Assembly: GCA_003519485.1 (NCBI GenBank)
Contig: DOWQ01000322.1
Coordinates: 1-8,974, forward strand
Source: Streptomyces sp.
GTDB lineage: Bacteria; Actinomycetota; Actinomycetes; Streptomycetales; Streptomycetaceae
Direction: 5' to 3'
Length of the DNA stretch: 8,974 nt
Made by a program: the position numbers and the translations under genes. The notes under the pieces were generated by a model. It was not told the DNA's origin, made no database searches, and saw nothing but the letters and a program-made list of their open reading frames with translations. The stretch's first letter is position 1; every line of letters begins with the position of its first letter. Positions 1 to 6,987 of this stretch are shown here, piece by piece.

Positions 1-1325
1 GCGAACTGTCCGTTCGGACCCTCTTCCGGCCGGTCGAGTACGGAGGCTGGGCCGCGGGCCGCCACCGGCGCGGGCAGCACGCCGGCGCGGCGCAGCCGGG
101 CCGCCGTGAGCCGCGGTTCGTCGGCGAGCCGCTCCGCCAACTGCCGTCGCTCCGCGCCGAGTCCGGCGAGCAGGGCGAGCACGGTGATCAGTTCGAGCAG
201 TTCGGAGGTCCACGGGGCAGGCCAGCCGGCGAGCCGGATCGCGTCCAGGGTGCCGGGCTCGGCCGGGGCCGTACGGCGTTCGTACCACTGCGACAGGACG
301 GGCACGCCGGACACCTCGAACTCCCATGCGGCGGGCGGCACCGGCGAGATCCGGCCGTCGCCGAGGTGCAGCACCCGCTCCTCCCGGTCGTAGTGCGGCT
401 GTGCGGGCAGGGCGCGCAGGGCGGAGGGGAGCGCGGAGCGCACGTACGGGCGCTGCCCACCGGGCAGCTTGGGACGGGCGCCCGGCGCGTCCGCGCAGCG
501 CGCGCCGTACGTGTGCAGGAAAATCAGCCGGCGCCCGAGGTCGACGCCCGACTCCCACAGGCCGGCGGAGGACGGCAGCGGTACGGAGCAGCCGGCGGTA
601 CGGAGGCGGGCGGCTGCCGCGGTCCAGGCCAGGAAGTCCAGCGCGGCGACGGGCCGGCCGAGGCGGTGCGCGAGCAACTCCAGCAGACCGGGCGCGAGAT
701 TCGGCTCCAGCCCGCCGGGGCGGCGGAACAGCGGCCGGATGCGGCCCGGCCTGCCGGCGGGTGACCGGCCGTCCGGCAGCAGCGCCGAGAAGACCAGCGC
801 GGGCTCCCCGCCGACAGCGCCGGCACTGACGGCACTGACGGCACCACTGACACCACCGGCCCCGGCGGGCCGCGGGCCGGGGACGCGGCCCGGCTCGACG
901 GCGAACAACTGCCGCTCGTCGGCGACCCGCCACAGCTCCGGGCGGGCCGCGTCCAGCAGCCGCTGGTCGGGTATCAGCCACTGCCGGTCGAAGGGGCCGT
1001 GAAGGACGCGTACCGGCTCCGGGCAGGGCCCGCTCTCCTCCGCCAGCGGGCGGGTGGCGGAGTCCTGACCGGGCAGCTGGGGCAGCGCGACCAGCAGACC
1101 GCGCGCCCGGGACGGCCGGAACAGCGCCTCACGCTCCGCCCGGTCCCCGGCGCGTACGAGCCGGTCCCAGCGGGCCTTGAGCGACTCCGCGTCGGGGGCC
1201 AGCACCCAGGAGCGGCCGGTGCGCAGGGGCGCGACGGCCCAGGGCATGAGATCGGCGAGAAGCGGGTCGTCCGCCGGCGCGAGTGCCGACCGACCGCCGC
1301 CCGGCCCGGGCTGGATCACCGTCAC
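1..1325 (-). CDS. Stand-alone type ISP restriction/modification-like protein (C-terminal specificity region), C-terminal end cut by window edge
   Basis: The frame is open for 441 codons from a GTG at 1325 to the left edge with no stop, so the end is missing. The N-terminal part has GRSWVLAPD (about residues 40-48) and FDRQWLIPDQRLLDAARPEL (112-131). The C-terminal part has YDREERVLHLGDGRISPV (312-329), AWEFEVSGVPVLSQWYERR (333-351) and WTSELLELITVLALL (372-386). From memory these match the C-terminal specificity region of type ISP enzymes (LlaGI/LlaBIII class), which in streptomycetes occurs as a separate protein of about 430-450 aa. That suggests only a few codons are lost. I see no nuclease, helicase or methyltransferase motifs, so enzymatic activity is doubtful. 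The GTG at 1325 has GGGAGG 8 nt upstream (1334-1339). An in-frame ATG at 1352 has no clear ribosome site and is the alternative. A short Gly/Ala/Ser/Val stretch near residues 155-173 comes from 9-bp DNA repeats. The gene lies 94 bp after the GntR gene on the same strand. Confidence 0.72.
   Translation of the reverse strand, partial: MTVIQPGPGGGRSALAPADDPLLADLMPWAVAPLRTGRSWVLAPDAESLKARWDRLVRAGDRAEREALFRPSRARGLLVALPQLPGQDSATRPLAEESGPCPEPVRVLHGPFDRQWLIPDQRLLDAARPELWRVADERQLFAVEPGRVPGPRPAGAGGVSGAVSAVSAGAVGGEPALVFSALLPDGRSPAGRPGRIRPLFRRPGGLEPNLAPGLLELLAHRLGRPVAALDFLAWTAAAARLRTAGCSVPLPSSAGLWESGVDLGRRLIFLHTYGARCADAPGARPKLPGGQRPYVRSALPSALRALPAQPHYDREERVLHLGDGRISPVPPAAWEFEVSGVPVLSQWYERRTAPAEPGTLDAIRLAGWPAPWTSELLELITVLALLAGLGAERRQLAERLADEPRLTAARLRRAGVLPAPVAARGPASVLDRPEEGPNGQF
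822..851. repeat. Imperfect 9-bp tandem repeat inside the type ISP-like gene
   Basis: The unit GGCACTGAC (plus strand) occurs at 822-830 and 831-839 and again, interrupted by three bases, at 840-851. On the coding strand it gives a Gly/Ala/Val/Ser stretch near the middle of the protein. Its length is a multiple of three, so copy changes would keep the frame. Confidence 0.6.
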
Positions 1326-1384
1326 ACAGCCGCCCTCCCGTGCGGTGGACATCGCGGCTCGCCCGCCGTGGGGCACCGGTCCGC

Positions 1385-1390
1385 ATCGTA
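1385..1390 (-). promoter_or_regulatory. Possible -10 element for the type ISP-like gene
   Basis: On the minus strand TACGAT fits the actinomycete -10 pattern TANNNT. It lies in the 94-bp gap after the GntR gene and would start transcription near 1378, upstream of both candidate starts. I find no good -35 at 17-18 bp, so the gene may instead be read through from the GntR gene. Confidence 0.25.
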
Positions 1391-1419
1391 CCCACGACGG
1401 CTCGAGCGCGGACGGTTGT

Positions 1420-2169
1420 TCAGTGGGCGTCCAGTGTCACGGTGAAGGAGAAGCGGTCGCCGCGGTAGCGGATACGGGCCACGTCCACGACCCGGCTGCT
1501 GTCGTCGTAGGTGACGCCGGTGTAGTGCAGGATCGGGCTGAGCAGCGGCACGTCCAGCAGCCGGGCTGTCTCGGGGTCGGCGAGCCGCGCCTCGACGGTG
1601 TCGGTGATCCGGCTGATCCGTACGCCGACGAGGTCGCGCAGCACCTTCGTCATCGGGCGGCGGGCCAGTTCGGCGAGGTCTATCCGGTCGGCGAGCTCCG
1701 GCCGGACGGCGTTCTCCGCCCAGTTGGTCGGCTCGCCGCTCTCCTCGTCGCAGCGCAGCCGGCGGTATTCCATCACCTCGGACAGGTCCGGGAAGTGCTC
1801 CGCCACCTCCGCCGGTACGGGCACCCGGCCGTGGCCGAGCAGCGTGGCGCGCTCGCCGGACTGCTGGGCCACGATGGCGTCCACCGTGCCGAGCAGCCGC
1901 ACGGGCGCGCCGCGCAGGGCCGCCGGCTCGATGAACGTGCCGCGCCGGCGGTGCCTGCTGATCAGACCCTCCGTCTCCAGCTCCTTGAGCGCCTGCCGCA
2001 TGGTGAGCACGCTGACGCCGTAGTGCTCGGCGAGCCGGTCCTCGGTCGGCAGCCGCAGCGGCTCCTCCGGGCGGCGGCCCAGTATGGACGCACGCAGCGA
2101 CTGGGAGACCTGGTACCACAAGGGCAGCTTGCGGTTGAGGACCAGGGAGTCGGGTGCGAAAGCGGTCAC
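1420..2169 (-). CDS. GntR-family transcriptional regulator, HutC subfamily (UTRA domain)
   Basis: A 249-aa DNA-binding regulator. Residues about 15-82 form the winged helix-turn-helix: PLWYQVSQSLRASIL, then LPTEDRLAEHYGVS (40-53), TMRQALKELETEGLI (56-70) and the wing RRRGTFI (74-80). Residues about 95-245 match a UTRA effector-binding domain, ending in ARIRYRGDRFSFTVTL, the usual last strand of HutC-type proteins. The length is normal for the subfamily. I chose the GTG at 2169 because GGAG lies 9 nt upstream (2179-2182) and homologues, as I recall, begin MTAFAPDSL. An upstream TTG at 2217 would add 16 residues with no family similarity. The ligand is not predictable; HutC proteins usually bind small metabolites or sugar phosphates. 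The gene follows hmgA on the same strand, but a strong hairpin separates them, so it probably has its own promoter. Control of hmgA is possible but unproven. Confidence 0.9.
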   Translation of the reverse strand: MTAFAPDSLVLNRKLPLWYQVSQSLRASILGRRPEEPLRLPTEDRLAEHYGVSVLTMRQALKELETEGLISRHRRRGTFIEPAALRGAPVRLLGTVDAIVAQQSGERATLLGHGRVPVPAEVAEHFPDLSEVMEYRRLRCDEESGEPTNWAENAVRPELADRIDLAELARRPMTKVLRDLVGVRISRITDTVEARLADPETARLLDVPLLSPILHYTGVTYDDSSRVVDVARIRYRGDRFSFTVTLDAH

Positions 2170-2220
2170 GGCTGGGGGCTCCGGCTCGGGGATGCGGGAC
2201 TTGCGGTGGCTGCCCAATCA

Positions 2221-2232
2221 CGGGACTTCCCG
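2221..2232. promoter_or_regulatory. Candidate operator palindrome upstream of the GntR gene
   Basis: CGGGACTTCCCG has perfect 5-bp arms, CGGGA and TCCCG, around a CT centre. The half CGGGACTT recurs at 2195-2202, in the same orientation 26 bp away. Both lie 26-63 bp upstream of the GTG start at 2169, where an autoregulatory site would be expected. Binding by this GntR protein is inference. Confidence 0.3.
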
Positions 2233-2280
2233 GCTGCCGGTCGGCTGTCGCTGGTCGGCGGGGCGTGTGGGGGCGGGCGG

Positions 2281-2315
2281 CGGCGGTCCGCGGAGCGGGG
2301 CTCCGCGGACCGCCG
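2281..2315 (-). terminator. Intrinsic terminator-like hairpin after hmgA
   Basis: A perfect 16-bp stem pairs 2281-2296 with 2300-2315 around a GGG loop. It begins 5 bp past the hmgA stop on the minus strand. No U-tract follows, which is common for terminators in high-GC actinomycetes. It should separate hmgA transcription from the GntR gene. Confidence 0.8.
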
Positions 2316-2320
2316 GCGCC

Positions 2321-3661
2321 TCAGGACGGGGGGCGGAAGTTGCGTTCCAGACCTTCCCACACCCGGTCGTAGCCGGTCTGCAGGTGGTCGGCGGACAGCG
2401 CTTGCGCGGTCGCGGTCACCGGCCAGCGGGTCTCGAACATGAAGGCCAGCCCCTCGTCGACCCTCTGCGGTTCCAGCACGACGCTGCTCGCCTTGTCGAA
2501 GGTCTCCCGGTCCGGGCCGTGCGCGGACATCATGTTGTGCAGAGAGCCGCCGCCGGGCACGAAGCCGCCCGGCCCAGCGGCCTTCGCGTCGTACGCGCCT
2601 TCGATCAGGCCCATGTACTCGCTCATCACATTGCGGTGGAAGTAGGGCGGCCGGAAGGTGTCCTCGCCGACCAGCCAGCGCGGCGCGAAGACGACGAAGT
2701 CGACGCCCGCCAGGCCGGGGGTGTCGGACGGCGAGGTCAGCACGGTGAAGATCGACGGGTCGGGGTGGTCGTAGCTGAGACTGCCCAGCACATTGAAGCG
2801 GCGCAGGTCGTAGACGTACGGCACGTGCGTGCCGTGCCAGGCGACGACGTCGAGCGGCGAGTGGTCGTAGGTCGCGGTCCAGAGGTTGCCGCAGAACTTG
2901 TTGATCACCTCGACCGGCTCGTCGCGGTCCTCGTACGCGGCGGTCGGCGCGAGGAAGTCGCGCGGGTGCGCCAGGCCGTTGGCGCCGATCGGGCCGAGCT
3001 CGGGAAGCGCGAAGGGACGGCCGTAGTTCTCGCAGACATAACCGCGGGCGGCGCTCTCCAGCAGTTCGACCCGGAAGCGGACACCGCGCGGGACGAGCAC
3101 GACATGGCCCGGGTCGGCCCGCAGCGGCCCGAACTCCGTACGCAGCAGCAGCCCGCCGCGCTCGGGGACGATCAGGAGCTCGCCGTCGGAGTCGGAGAAC
3201 ACCCGGTCGGTCATGGAGGTGTTCGCCGCGTAGAGGTGGACGGCCATGCCGGTGCGCTGCTGGATGTCGCCGTTGCCGCCGACCGTCCACAGGCCGGCGA
3301 CGAAGTCGGTGCCGGGGGCGGGGGACGGCAACGGGCTCCAGCGCAGCCGGTTGGGGTCGGGGGCGCCGTCGGTGAAGGGGGCGCCGCGCAGATGGCCGTT
3401 GTCCGTCCGGCTGAAGGGGGGATGGGCGGCCGAGGGGCGGATCCGGTAGAGCCACGACCGCCGGTTGTGGTGCCGCGGCTCGGTGAACGCGCTGCCGCTG
3501 AGCTGCTCCGCGTAGAGGCCGAGCGGGGCGCGCTGGGGGGAGTTGCGGCCCTCGGGCAGCGCTCCCGGAACCGCTTCCGAGCTGTGCTCGTTGCCGAACC
3601 CGGAGATGTAGGTCAGGGCCGTGCGCGTCCTGCGGGCCCGGTCGGTTTCCGTACCGCTCAT
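2321..3661 (-). CDS. hmgA: Homogentisate 1,2-dioxygenase
   Basis: This cytoplasmic non-haem Fe(II) enzyme opens the ring of homogentisate with O2 to give maleylacetoacetate, the committed ring-cleavage step of phenylalanine and tyrosine catabolism. The 446-aa length matches the family. Near the N-terminus are YISGFGNEH and RSWLYRIRPS. The active-site residues are present: His276 in AWHG (equivalent to human His292), iron ligands His342 and Glu348 in FHRNVMSEYMG (human His335 and Glu341), and His381 in LHNMMSAHGPD (human His371). The ATG at 3661 is preceded by AGGAG five bases away (3667-3671). An upstream in-frame start at 3721 would place the coding region over the promoter and is rejected. 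The gene stands alone: no fumarylacetoacetase, maleylacetoacetate isomerase or 4-hydroxyphenylpyruvate dioxygenase is in the window. The flanking GntR and TetR genes are both possible regulators. Confidence 0.97.
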   Translation of the reverse strand: MSGTETDRARRTRTALTYISGFGNEHSSEAVPGALPEGRNSPQRAPLGLYAEQLSGSAFTEPRHHNRRSWLYRIRPSAAHPPFSRTDNGHLRGAPFTDGAPDPNRLRWSPLPSPAPGTDFVAGLWTVGGNGDIQQRTGMAVHLYAANTSMTDRVFSDSDGELLIVPERGGLLLRTEFGPLRADPGHVVLVPRGVRFRVELLESAARGYVCENYGRPFALPELGPIGANGLAHPRDFLAPTAAYEDRDEPVEVINKFCGNLWTATYDHSPLDVVAWHGTHVPYVYDLRRFNVLGSLSYDHPDPSIFTVLTSPSDTPGLAGVDFVVFAPRWLVGEDTFRPPYFHRNVMSEYMGLIEGAYDAKAAGPGGFVPGGGSLHNMMSAHGPDRETFDKASSVVLEPQRVDEGLAFMFETRWPVTATAQALSADHLQTGYDRVWEGLERNFRPPS

Positions 3662-3692
3662 CTCTTCTCCTGCCCTGGGAATCCTCTGCATG

Positions 3693-3721
3693 ACCATAGG
3701 AATTGGGGCGGAGGCCGTCAA
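3693..3721 (-). promoter_or_regulatory. Vegetative-type promoter of hmgA
   Basis: On the minus strand the -35 TTGACG (3716-3721) and -10 TATGGT (3693-3698) are separated by exactly 17 bp. This fits the HrdB (SigA-like) consensus and is the best promoter in the window. Transcription would start near 3686, giving a leader of about 25 nt that contains the ribosome site. Confidence 0.75.
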
Positions 3722-3775
3722 TGACCGTCACCGGAGCGGCGAGGTGCAGCCGGGGCCAGCGGGTCGGTGACGGCC
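3715..3775. promoter_or_regulatory. CCGTCA repeats in the hmgA-tetR divergent spacer, possible operator
   Basis: CCGTCA occurs at 3715-3720 (over the hmgA -35) and 3725-3730, 10 bp apart. Its inverse TGACGG is at 3768-3773. Longer arms, 3723-3734 and 3764-3775, match as an inverted repeat at 10 of 12 positions. The placement suits a site that represses hmgA and influences tetR. The binding protein is unknown. Confidence 0.3.
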
Positions 3776-3835
3776 CTGCCCGACCTGCGCGTCCGCCCCA
3801 CCGGGGGCTCTTGGCGGGCGCGGCATGATGGAGCC

Positions 3836-4516
3836 GTGCAGACGCCCAGCAGCGACCAGCAGGCCATTCCCCCGCTGCGCCGCAATCCGGTGCAGCGCCG
3901 CAGCGCCGACCGCCTCGCGCGCATCCTCGACGCCTGTGCGGAACTCCTCGACGAGACGGGCTACGAGAACCTCAGCACCCGCGCGGTCGCCGCCCGCGCC
4001 GGAGTGCCGATCGGCTCCGTCTACCGCTTCTTCGGCAACAAGCGCGCCCTGGCCGACGCCCTCGCGCACCGCAATCTCGACCGCTACATGCGGCAGGTGG
4101 CGGAGCGGCTCTCCGGCGCCGGGCCGCTGGAGTGGCGGCAGGCGGTCGATGTCGTGGTGGACGTCTACATCGCGACGAAGCGCGATACGCCGGGCTTCGC
4201 CCTCGTCGACTTCGGGGTGCAGGCCCCCGCCACCGGCCCTCCGGGCACGGCCACCCGCCGGGTCGCGGAACAGCTCTGCGTGCTGTTCGCCGACCGCCTC
4301 GGCCGTACGCCCGGCGACGAACTGCGACGGGCCTTCCTCGTCGGAGTGGAGGCGGTGGACGCGGTCCTGCGGCTCGCCTTCCGCTCCGACTCCGCCGGCG
4401 ATCCCGCGATCGTCGCCGAGGCGAAGGATCTCGTACGCGCCTACCTCGCCCGGTTCCTCGACGGGCCCGGTGCACCGGAGCCGGCGCGCGAGCGGGAGCG
4501 GGAGTCGGGCGAGTAA
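3836..4516 (+). CDS. TetR/AcrR-family transcriptional regulator
   Basis: This 226-aa regulator has a clear N-terminal TetR DNA-binding domain at residues about 26-76. Helix 1 is RLARILDACAELLDETGYENLS and the helix-turn-helix is TRAVAARAGVPIGSVYRFFGNKRAL, the most conserved part of the family. The C-terminal ligand and dimer region (about 85-215) shows no feature that identifies a ligand; the tail is rich in Arg and Glu. I prefer the GTG at 3836, which begins close to the conserved RRNPVQRRSADRLARIL segment. GGAG lies only 2 nt upstream, and CATGAT at 3824-3829 could be the -10 of a leaderless transcript. An upstream GTG at 3767 would add 23 residues unlike the family. It is divergent from hmgA (174-bp gap) and codirectional with the molybdoenzyme gene 219 bp downstream, whose promoter carries a TetR-type palindrome. 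The molybdoenzyme gene is therefore its most likely target. Confidence 0.92.
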   Translation: MQTPSSDQQAIPPLRRNPVQRRSADRLARILDACAELLDETGYENLSTRAVAARAGVPIGSVYRFFGNKRALADALAHRNLDRYMRQVAERLSGAGPLEWRQAVDVVVDVYIATKRDTPGFALVDFGVQAPATGPPGTATRRVAEQLCVLFADRLGRTPGDELRRAFLVGVEAVDAVLRLAFRSDSAGDPAIVAEAKDLVRAYLARFLDGPGAPEPARERERESGE

Positions 4517-4622
4517 AGCGGAATAAGGGGAGGGGCCGGGGCGGCGGAAGAGGGCCGGGGCGGTGGGAGCAGGGAGGGCGGGGCGGGAATCGGCGGTGGG
4601 TGAATCGAATCCGCAGGACCGG

Positions 4623-4651
4623 TGCCGTCCATGCGTACCGGTCGGTATGGT
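4623..4651 (+). promoter_or_regulatory. Probable promoter of the molybdoenzyme gene
   Basis: TATGGT at 4646-4651 is a good -10, identical to the hmgA -10. The hexamer 17 bp upstream, TGCCGT at 4623-4628, is a weak -35, as would be expected for a promoter under other control. Transcription would start near 4658, leaving a leader of about 78 nt. Confidence 0.45.
4636..4647. promoter_or_regulatory. TetR-type operator palindrome over the molybdoenzyme -10
   Basis: TACCGGTCGGTA has perfect 5-bp arms, TACCG and CGGTA, around GT. Arms of this kind are common in TetR-family operators. It fills the end of the promoter spacer and the first two bases of the -10, so a bound repressor would block RNA polymerase. 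A degenerate match with the right half GTCGGT intact is in the hmgA-tetR spacer at 3759-3770. Confidence 0.5.
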
Positions 4652-4735
4652 CGGGGTGTCCGTACGCCACCGCCCCCGAGCCGCACCGGCGCCGCCCTTC
4701 GCGCCGTCGGCCACCGCCGTCCCCGGGAGGGACCG

Positions 4736-6973
4736 ATGAGCCGTACCGCCCTGCGCGTCTGCCCGCTCTGCGAGGCCACTTGCGGCCTCACCCTCACCGT
4801 CGAGAACGACCGCGTCACCGGCGCCCGAGGCGACCGCGACGATGTGTTCAGCGCCGGATTCATCTGCCCCAAGGGCGCGGCCTTCGGCGAGCTCGACAAC
4901 GACCCGGACCGGCTCACCCGGCCCCTCGTCCGCCGCGACGGGCGGCTGGCCGAGGCGAGTTGGGAGGAGGCGTTCGACGCGGTCGCCGCAGGGCTGCGGC
5001 CCCTGATCGACGCGTACGGGCCGGACTCCGTCGCCGTCGTGCTCGGCAATCCCAACGTCCACACGATGGCCGGCGCCCTCTACCCGACGATGCTGCTCGG
5101 CGCGCTCCGTACCCGCAACGTCTACACGGCCAGCACGCTCGACCAGATGCCCAAGCACGTCTCCAGCGGGCTGCTGTTCGGCGACGCCCTCGCGATCCCC
5201 GTGCCCGACCTCGACCGCACGGACCACCTGCTGCTCATCGGCGCCAACCCGCTGGAGTCCAACGGCAGCCTCTGCACGGCGCCCGACTTCCCCGGCCGGC
5301 TGAAGGCGCTGCGCCGCCGCGGCGGCCGGCTCACCGTCGTCGATCCGCGCCGCACCCGCACCGCGAAGCTCGCCGACCGGCATCTCGCGCCCCGCCCCGG
5401 TACGGACGCGGCGCTGCTCGCCGCGCTCGTGCACGTCCTGTTCGCCGAGGAACTGACAGACCTGGGCCGGCTCGACGGCCATGCCGACGGGGCCGAGGGG
5501 GTCCGCGCCCTCGTCGACGCGTTCACCCTCGAGGCGGCCGCGGCCTTCTGCGGCCTGTCCGCGGCGGACATCCGGGAGACCGCCCGCGAGCTGGCCGCGG
5601 CGCCCACCGCCGCCGTCTACGGGCGCGTCGGCAGCTCCACCGTCGAATTCGGCACCCTCGCGAGCTGGCTCGTCGACGTCCTCAACATCCTCACCGGCAA
5701 CCTCGACCGGCCCGGCGGCGCCATGTTCCCGCTCTCCGCCACCGCCCCTCCGCCCCGGCCCGCCGGGCCCGGCAAGGGCTTCGCGCTCGGCCGCTGGCGC
5801 AGCCGGGTCTCCGGGCACCCGGAGGCCAAGAGCGAACTCCCGCTGGCTACGCTCGCGGAGGAGATCGAGACGCCGGGGGAGGGGCAGGTCCGCGCGGTCG
5901 TCGCCATCGCCGCCAACCCGGTTCTCTCGGCGCCCGACGGCGACCGCCTCGACCGGGCGCTGGCGTCCGTCGACTTCATGGTCAGCGTCGACCCGTATCT
6001 GGGGGAGACGGCCCGGCACGCCCATGTCGTCCTGCCGCCGCCGCGCCCCTCGCAGTCACCGCACCACGACTTCGTCTTCAACGGATTCGCCGTGCGCAAC
6101 CAGGCGCGCTTCAACCGGGAGGCGATACCGCTCCCCGACGGCCGGCCCGACGAGGGCGAGATCCTCGCCCGGCTCGTGCTGTGCGCCGCCGGCATGCACG
6201 GCGCCGACCCCGCCGAGGTCGACCGCACGGCCGTCGAGCGCACGCTGGCGAAGGCCGTGGCCGACCCGCACGCGCCCGTGCACGGCCGGGAGCCGGCGGA
6301 GCTGGCCGCGCGGCTCACCGGGCGCACCGGCGTGGAGCGGCGGCTGGACATGATGTTGCGGCTCGGCCCGTACGGCGACGGCTTCGGCGCCCGCCCGGAC
6401 GGCCTCAGTCTGGAGAAGCTGCTCGAACACCCGCACGGCATCGACCTCGGGCCGATGCGGCCGCGCATCCCGGAGGTGCTCCGGACCCGCAGCGGGAGGA
6501 TCGAGCTCTGCCCCGCGCCGATCGCCGCCGACATGGACCGGCTGCGCCGGGCCCTGGTCGAACGCCTGCACGGCGACGGGACCGGGCTCGTCCTCGTCGG
6601 GCGCCGCCATCTGCGCTCCAACAACAGCTGGATGCACAACCTGCCCGCGCTGACCGGTGGCAGCAACCGCTGCACCCTTCAGGTCCACCCCGACGACGCG
6701 GCCCGGCTCGGGCTGGCCGACGGCGCCATGGCCCGGATCAAGAGCGACGGCGGCGAGGTGGTGGCGCCGGTCGAGGTGACCGGCACCCTGCGGGCCGGGG
6801 TCGTCAGCCTGCCGCACGGCTGGGGCCACGACCGGTCCGGGACCCGGCTGTCCGTGGCGTCCGCCGCGCCGGGGGCGAACGTCAACCAGCTCCTGGACGG
6901 CAGCCGGCTCGACCCGCTGTCCGGCACGGCGGTGCTGAACGGCTTCCCCGTGCAGGTCGAGCCCGCGGGCTGA
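4736..6973 (+). CDS. Molybdopterin-dependent oxidoreductase with N-terminal [4Fe-4S] cluster, DMSO reductase superfamily, substrate unknown
   Basis: A 745-aa protein. The [4Fe-4S] ligands are Cys9, Cys12, Cys16 and Cys44 (CPLCEATC...CPKG). Lys46 is in the place of the Lys that links cluster and pterin in E. coli formate dehydrogenase H. The catalytic domain spans about 58-480, with MGD-binding signatures LLLIGANP (165-172), VVDPRRTRTA (201-210), RPGTDAALL (220-228), ILTGNLDRPGG (318-328) and IAANPVLSAP (391-400). The C-terminal pterin-binding domain (about 615-742) has SNNSWMHNLP (628-637), PHGWGH (693-698) and NVNQLLDG (715-722). My hand alignment puts Asp136 (DQMP) where formate dehydrogenase H has its metal-binding selenocysteine, and the formate His and Arg are replaced, so this is probably not a formate dehydrogenase. 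There is no Tat signal, so it is cytoplasmic. No ferredoxin, NADH-binding or membrane subunit is nearby; its redox partner must be encoded elsewhere. The ATG at 4736 has GGGAGG 5 nt upstream. Transcription is probably controlled by the adjacent TetR protein. Confidence 0.93.
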   Translation: MSRTALRVCPLCEATCGLTLTVENDRVTGARGDRDDVFSAGFICPKGAAFGELDNDPDRLTRPLVRRDGRLAEASWEEAFDAVAAGLRPLIDAYGPDSVAVVLGNPNVHTMAGALYPTMLLGALRTRNVYTASTLDQMPKHVSSGLLFGDALAIPVPDLDRTDHLLLIGANPLESNGSLCTAPDFPGRLKALRRRGGRLTVVDPRRTRTAKLADRHLAPRPGTDAALLAALVHVLFAEELTDLGRLDGHADGAEGVRALVDAFTLEAAAAFCGLSAADIRETARELAAAPTAAVYGRVGSSTVEFGTLASWLVDVLNILTGNLDRPGGAMFPLSATAPPPRPAGPGKGFALGRWRSRVSGHPEAKSELPLATLAEEIETPGEGQVRAVVAIAANPVLSAPDGDRLDRALASVDFMVSVDPYLGETARHAHVVLPPPRPSQSPHHDFVFNGFAVRNQARFNREAIPLPDGRPDEGEILARLVLCAAGMHGADPAEVDRTAVERTLAKAVADPHAPVHGREPAELAARLTGRTGVERRLDMMLRLGPYGDGFGARPDGLSLEKLLEHPHGIDLGPMRPRIPEVLRTRSGRIELCPAPIAADMDRLRRALVERLHGDGTGLVLVGRRHLRSNNSWMHNLPALTGGSNRCTLQVHPDDAARLGLADGAMARIKSDGGEVVAPVEVTGTLRAGVVSLPHGWGHDRSGTRLSVASAAPGANVNQLLDGSRLDPLSGTAVLNGFPVQVEPAG

Positions 6974-6987
6974 GCGGTGCGCCGCTG

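Larger units (their letters stand above)
4517..4735 (+). other. Intergenic spacer between tetR and the molybdoenzyme gene, with a G-run tract
   Basis: From 4527 to 4587 the plus strand has ten runs of three or more G with mostly short loops, a strong G-quadruplex pattern in the tetR 3' region. A 12-bp direct repeat GGGCCGGGGCGG is at 4533-4544 and 4552-4563. I find no perfect terminator hairpin here. The second half holds the probable molybdoenzyme promoter and an operator palindrome. No gene is supported. Confidence 0.6.

Noticed and set aside
2084..3724. Long open frame on the plus strand opposite hmgA
   Set aside because: It is an antisense shadow caused by high GC; hmgA opposite it has all active-site residues, a promoter and a ribosome site.
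3728..6025. 765-codon open frame on the minus strand opposite tetR and the molybdoenzyme gene
   Set aside because: It spans two well-supported genes and a promoter region, has no recognisable domain, and its composition reflects third-position GC bias.
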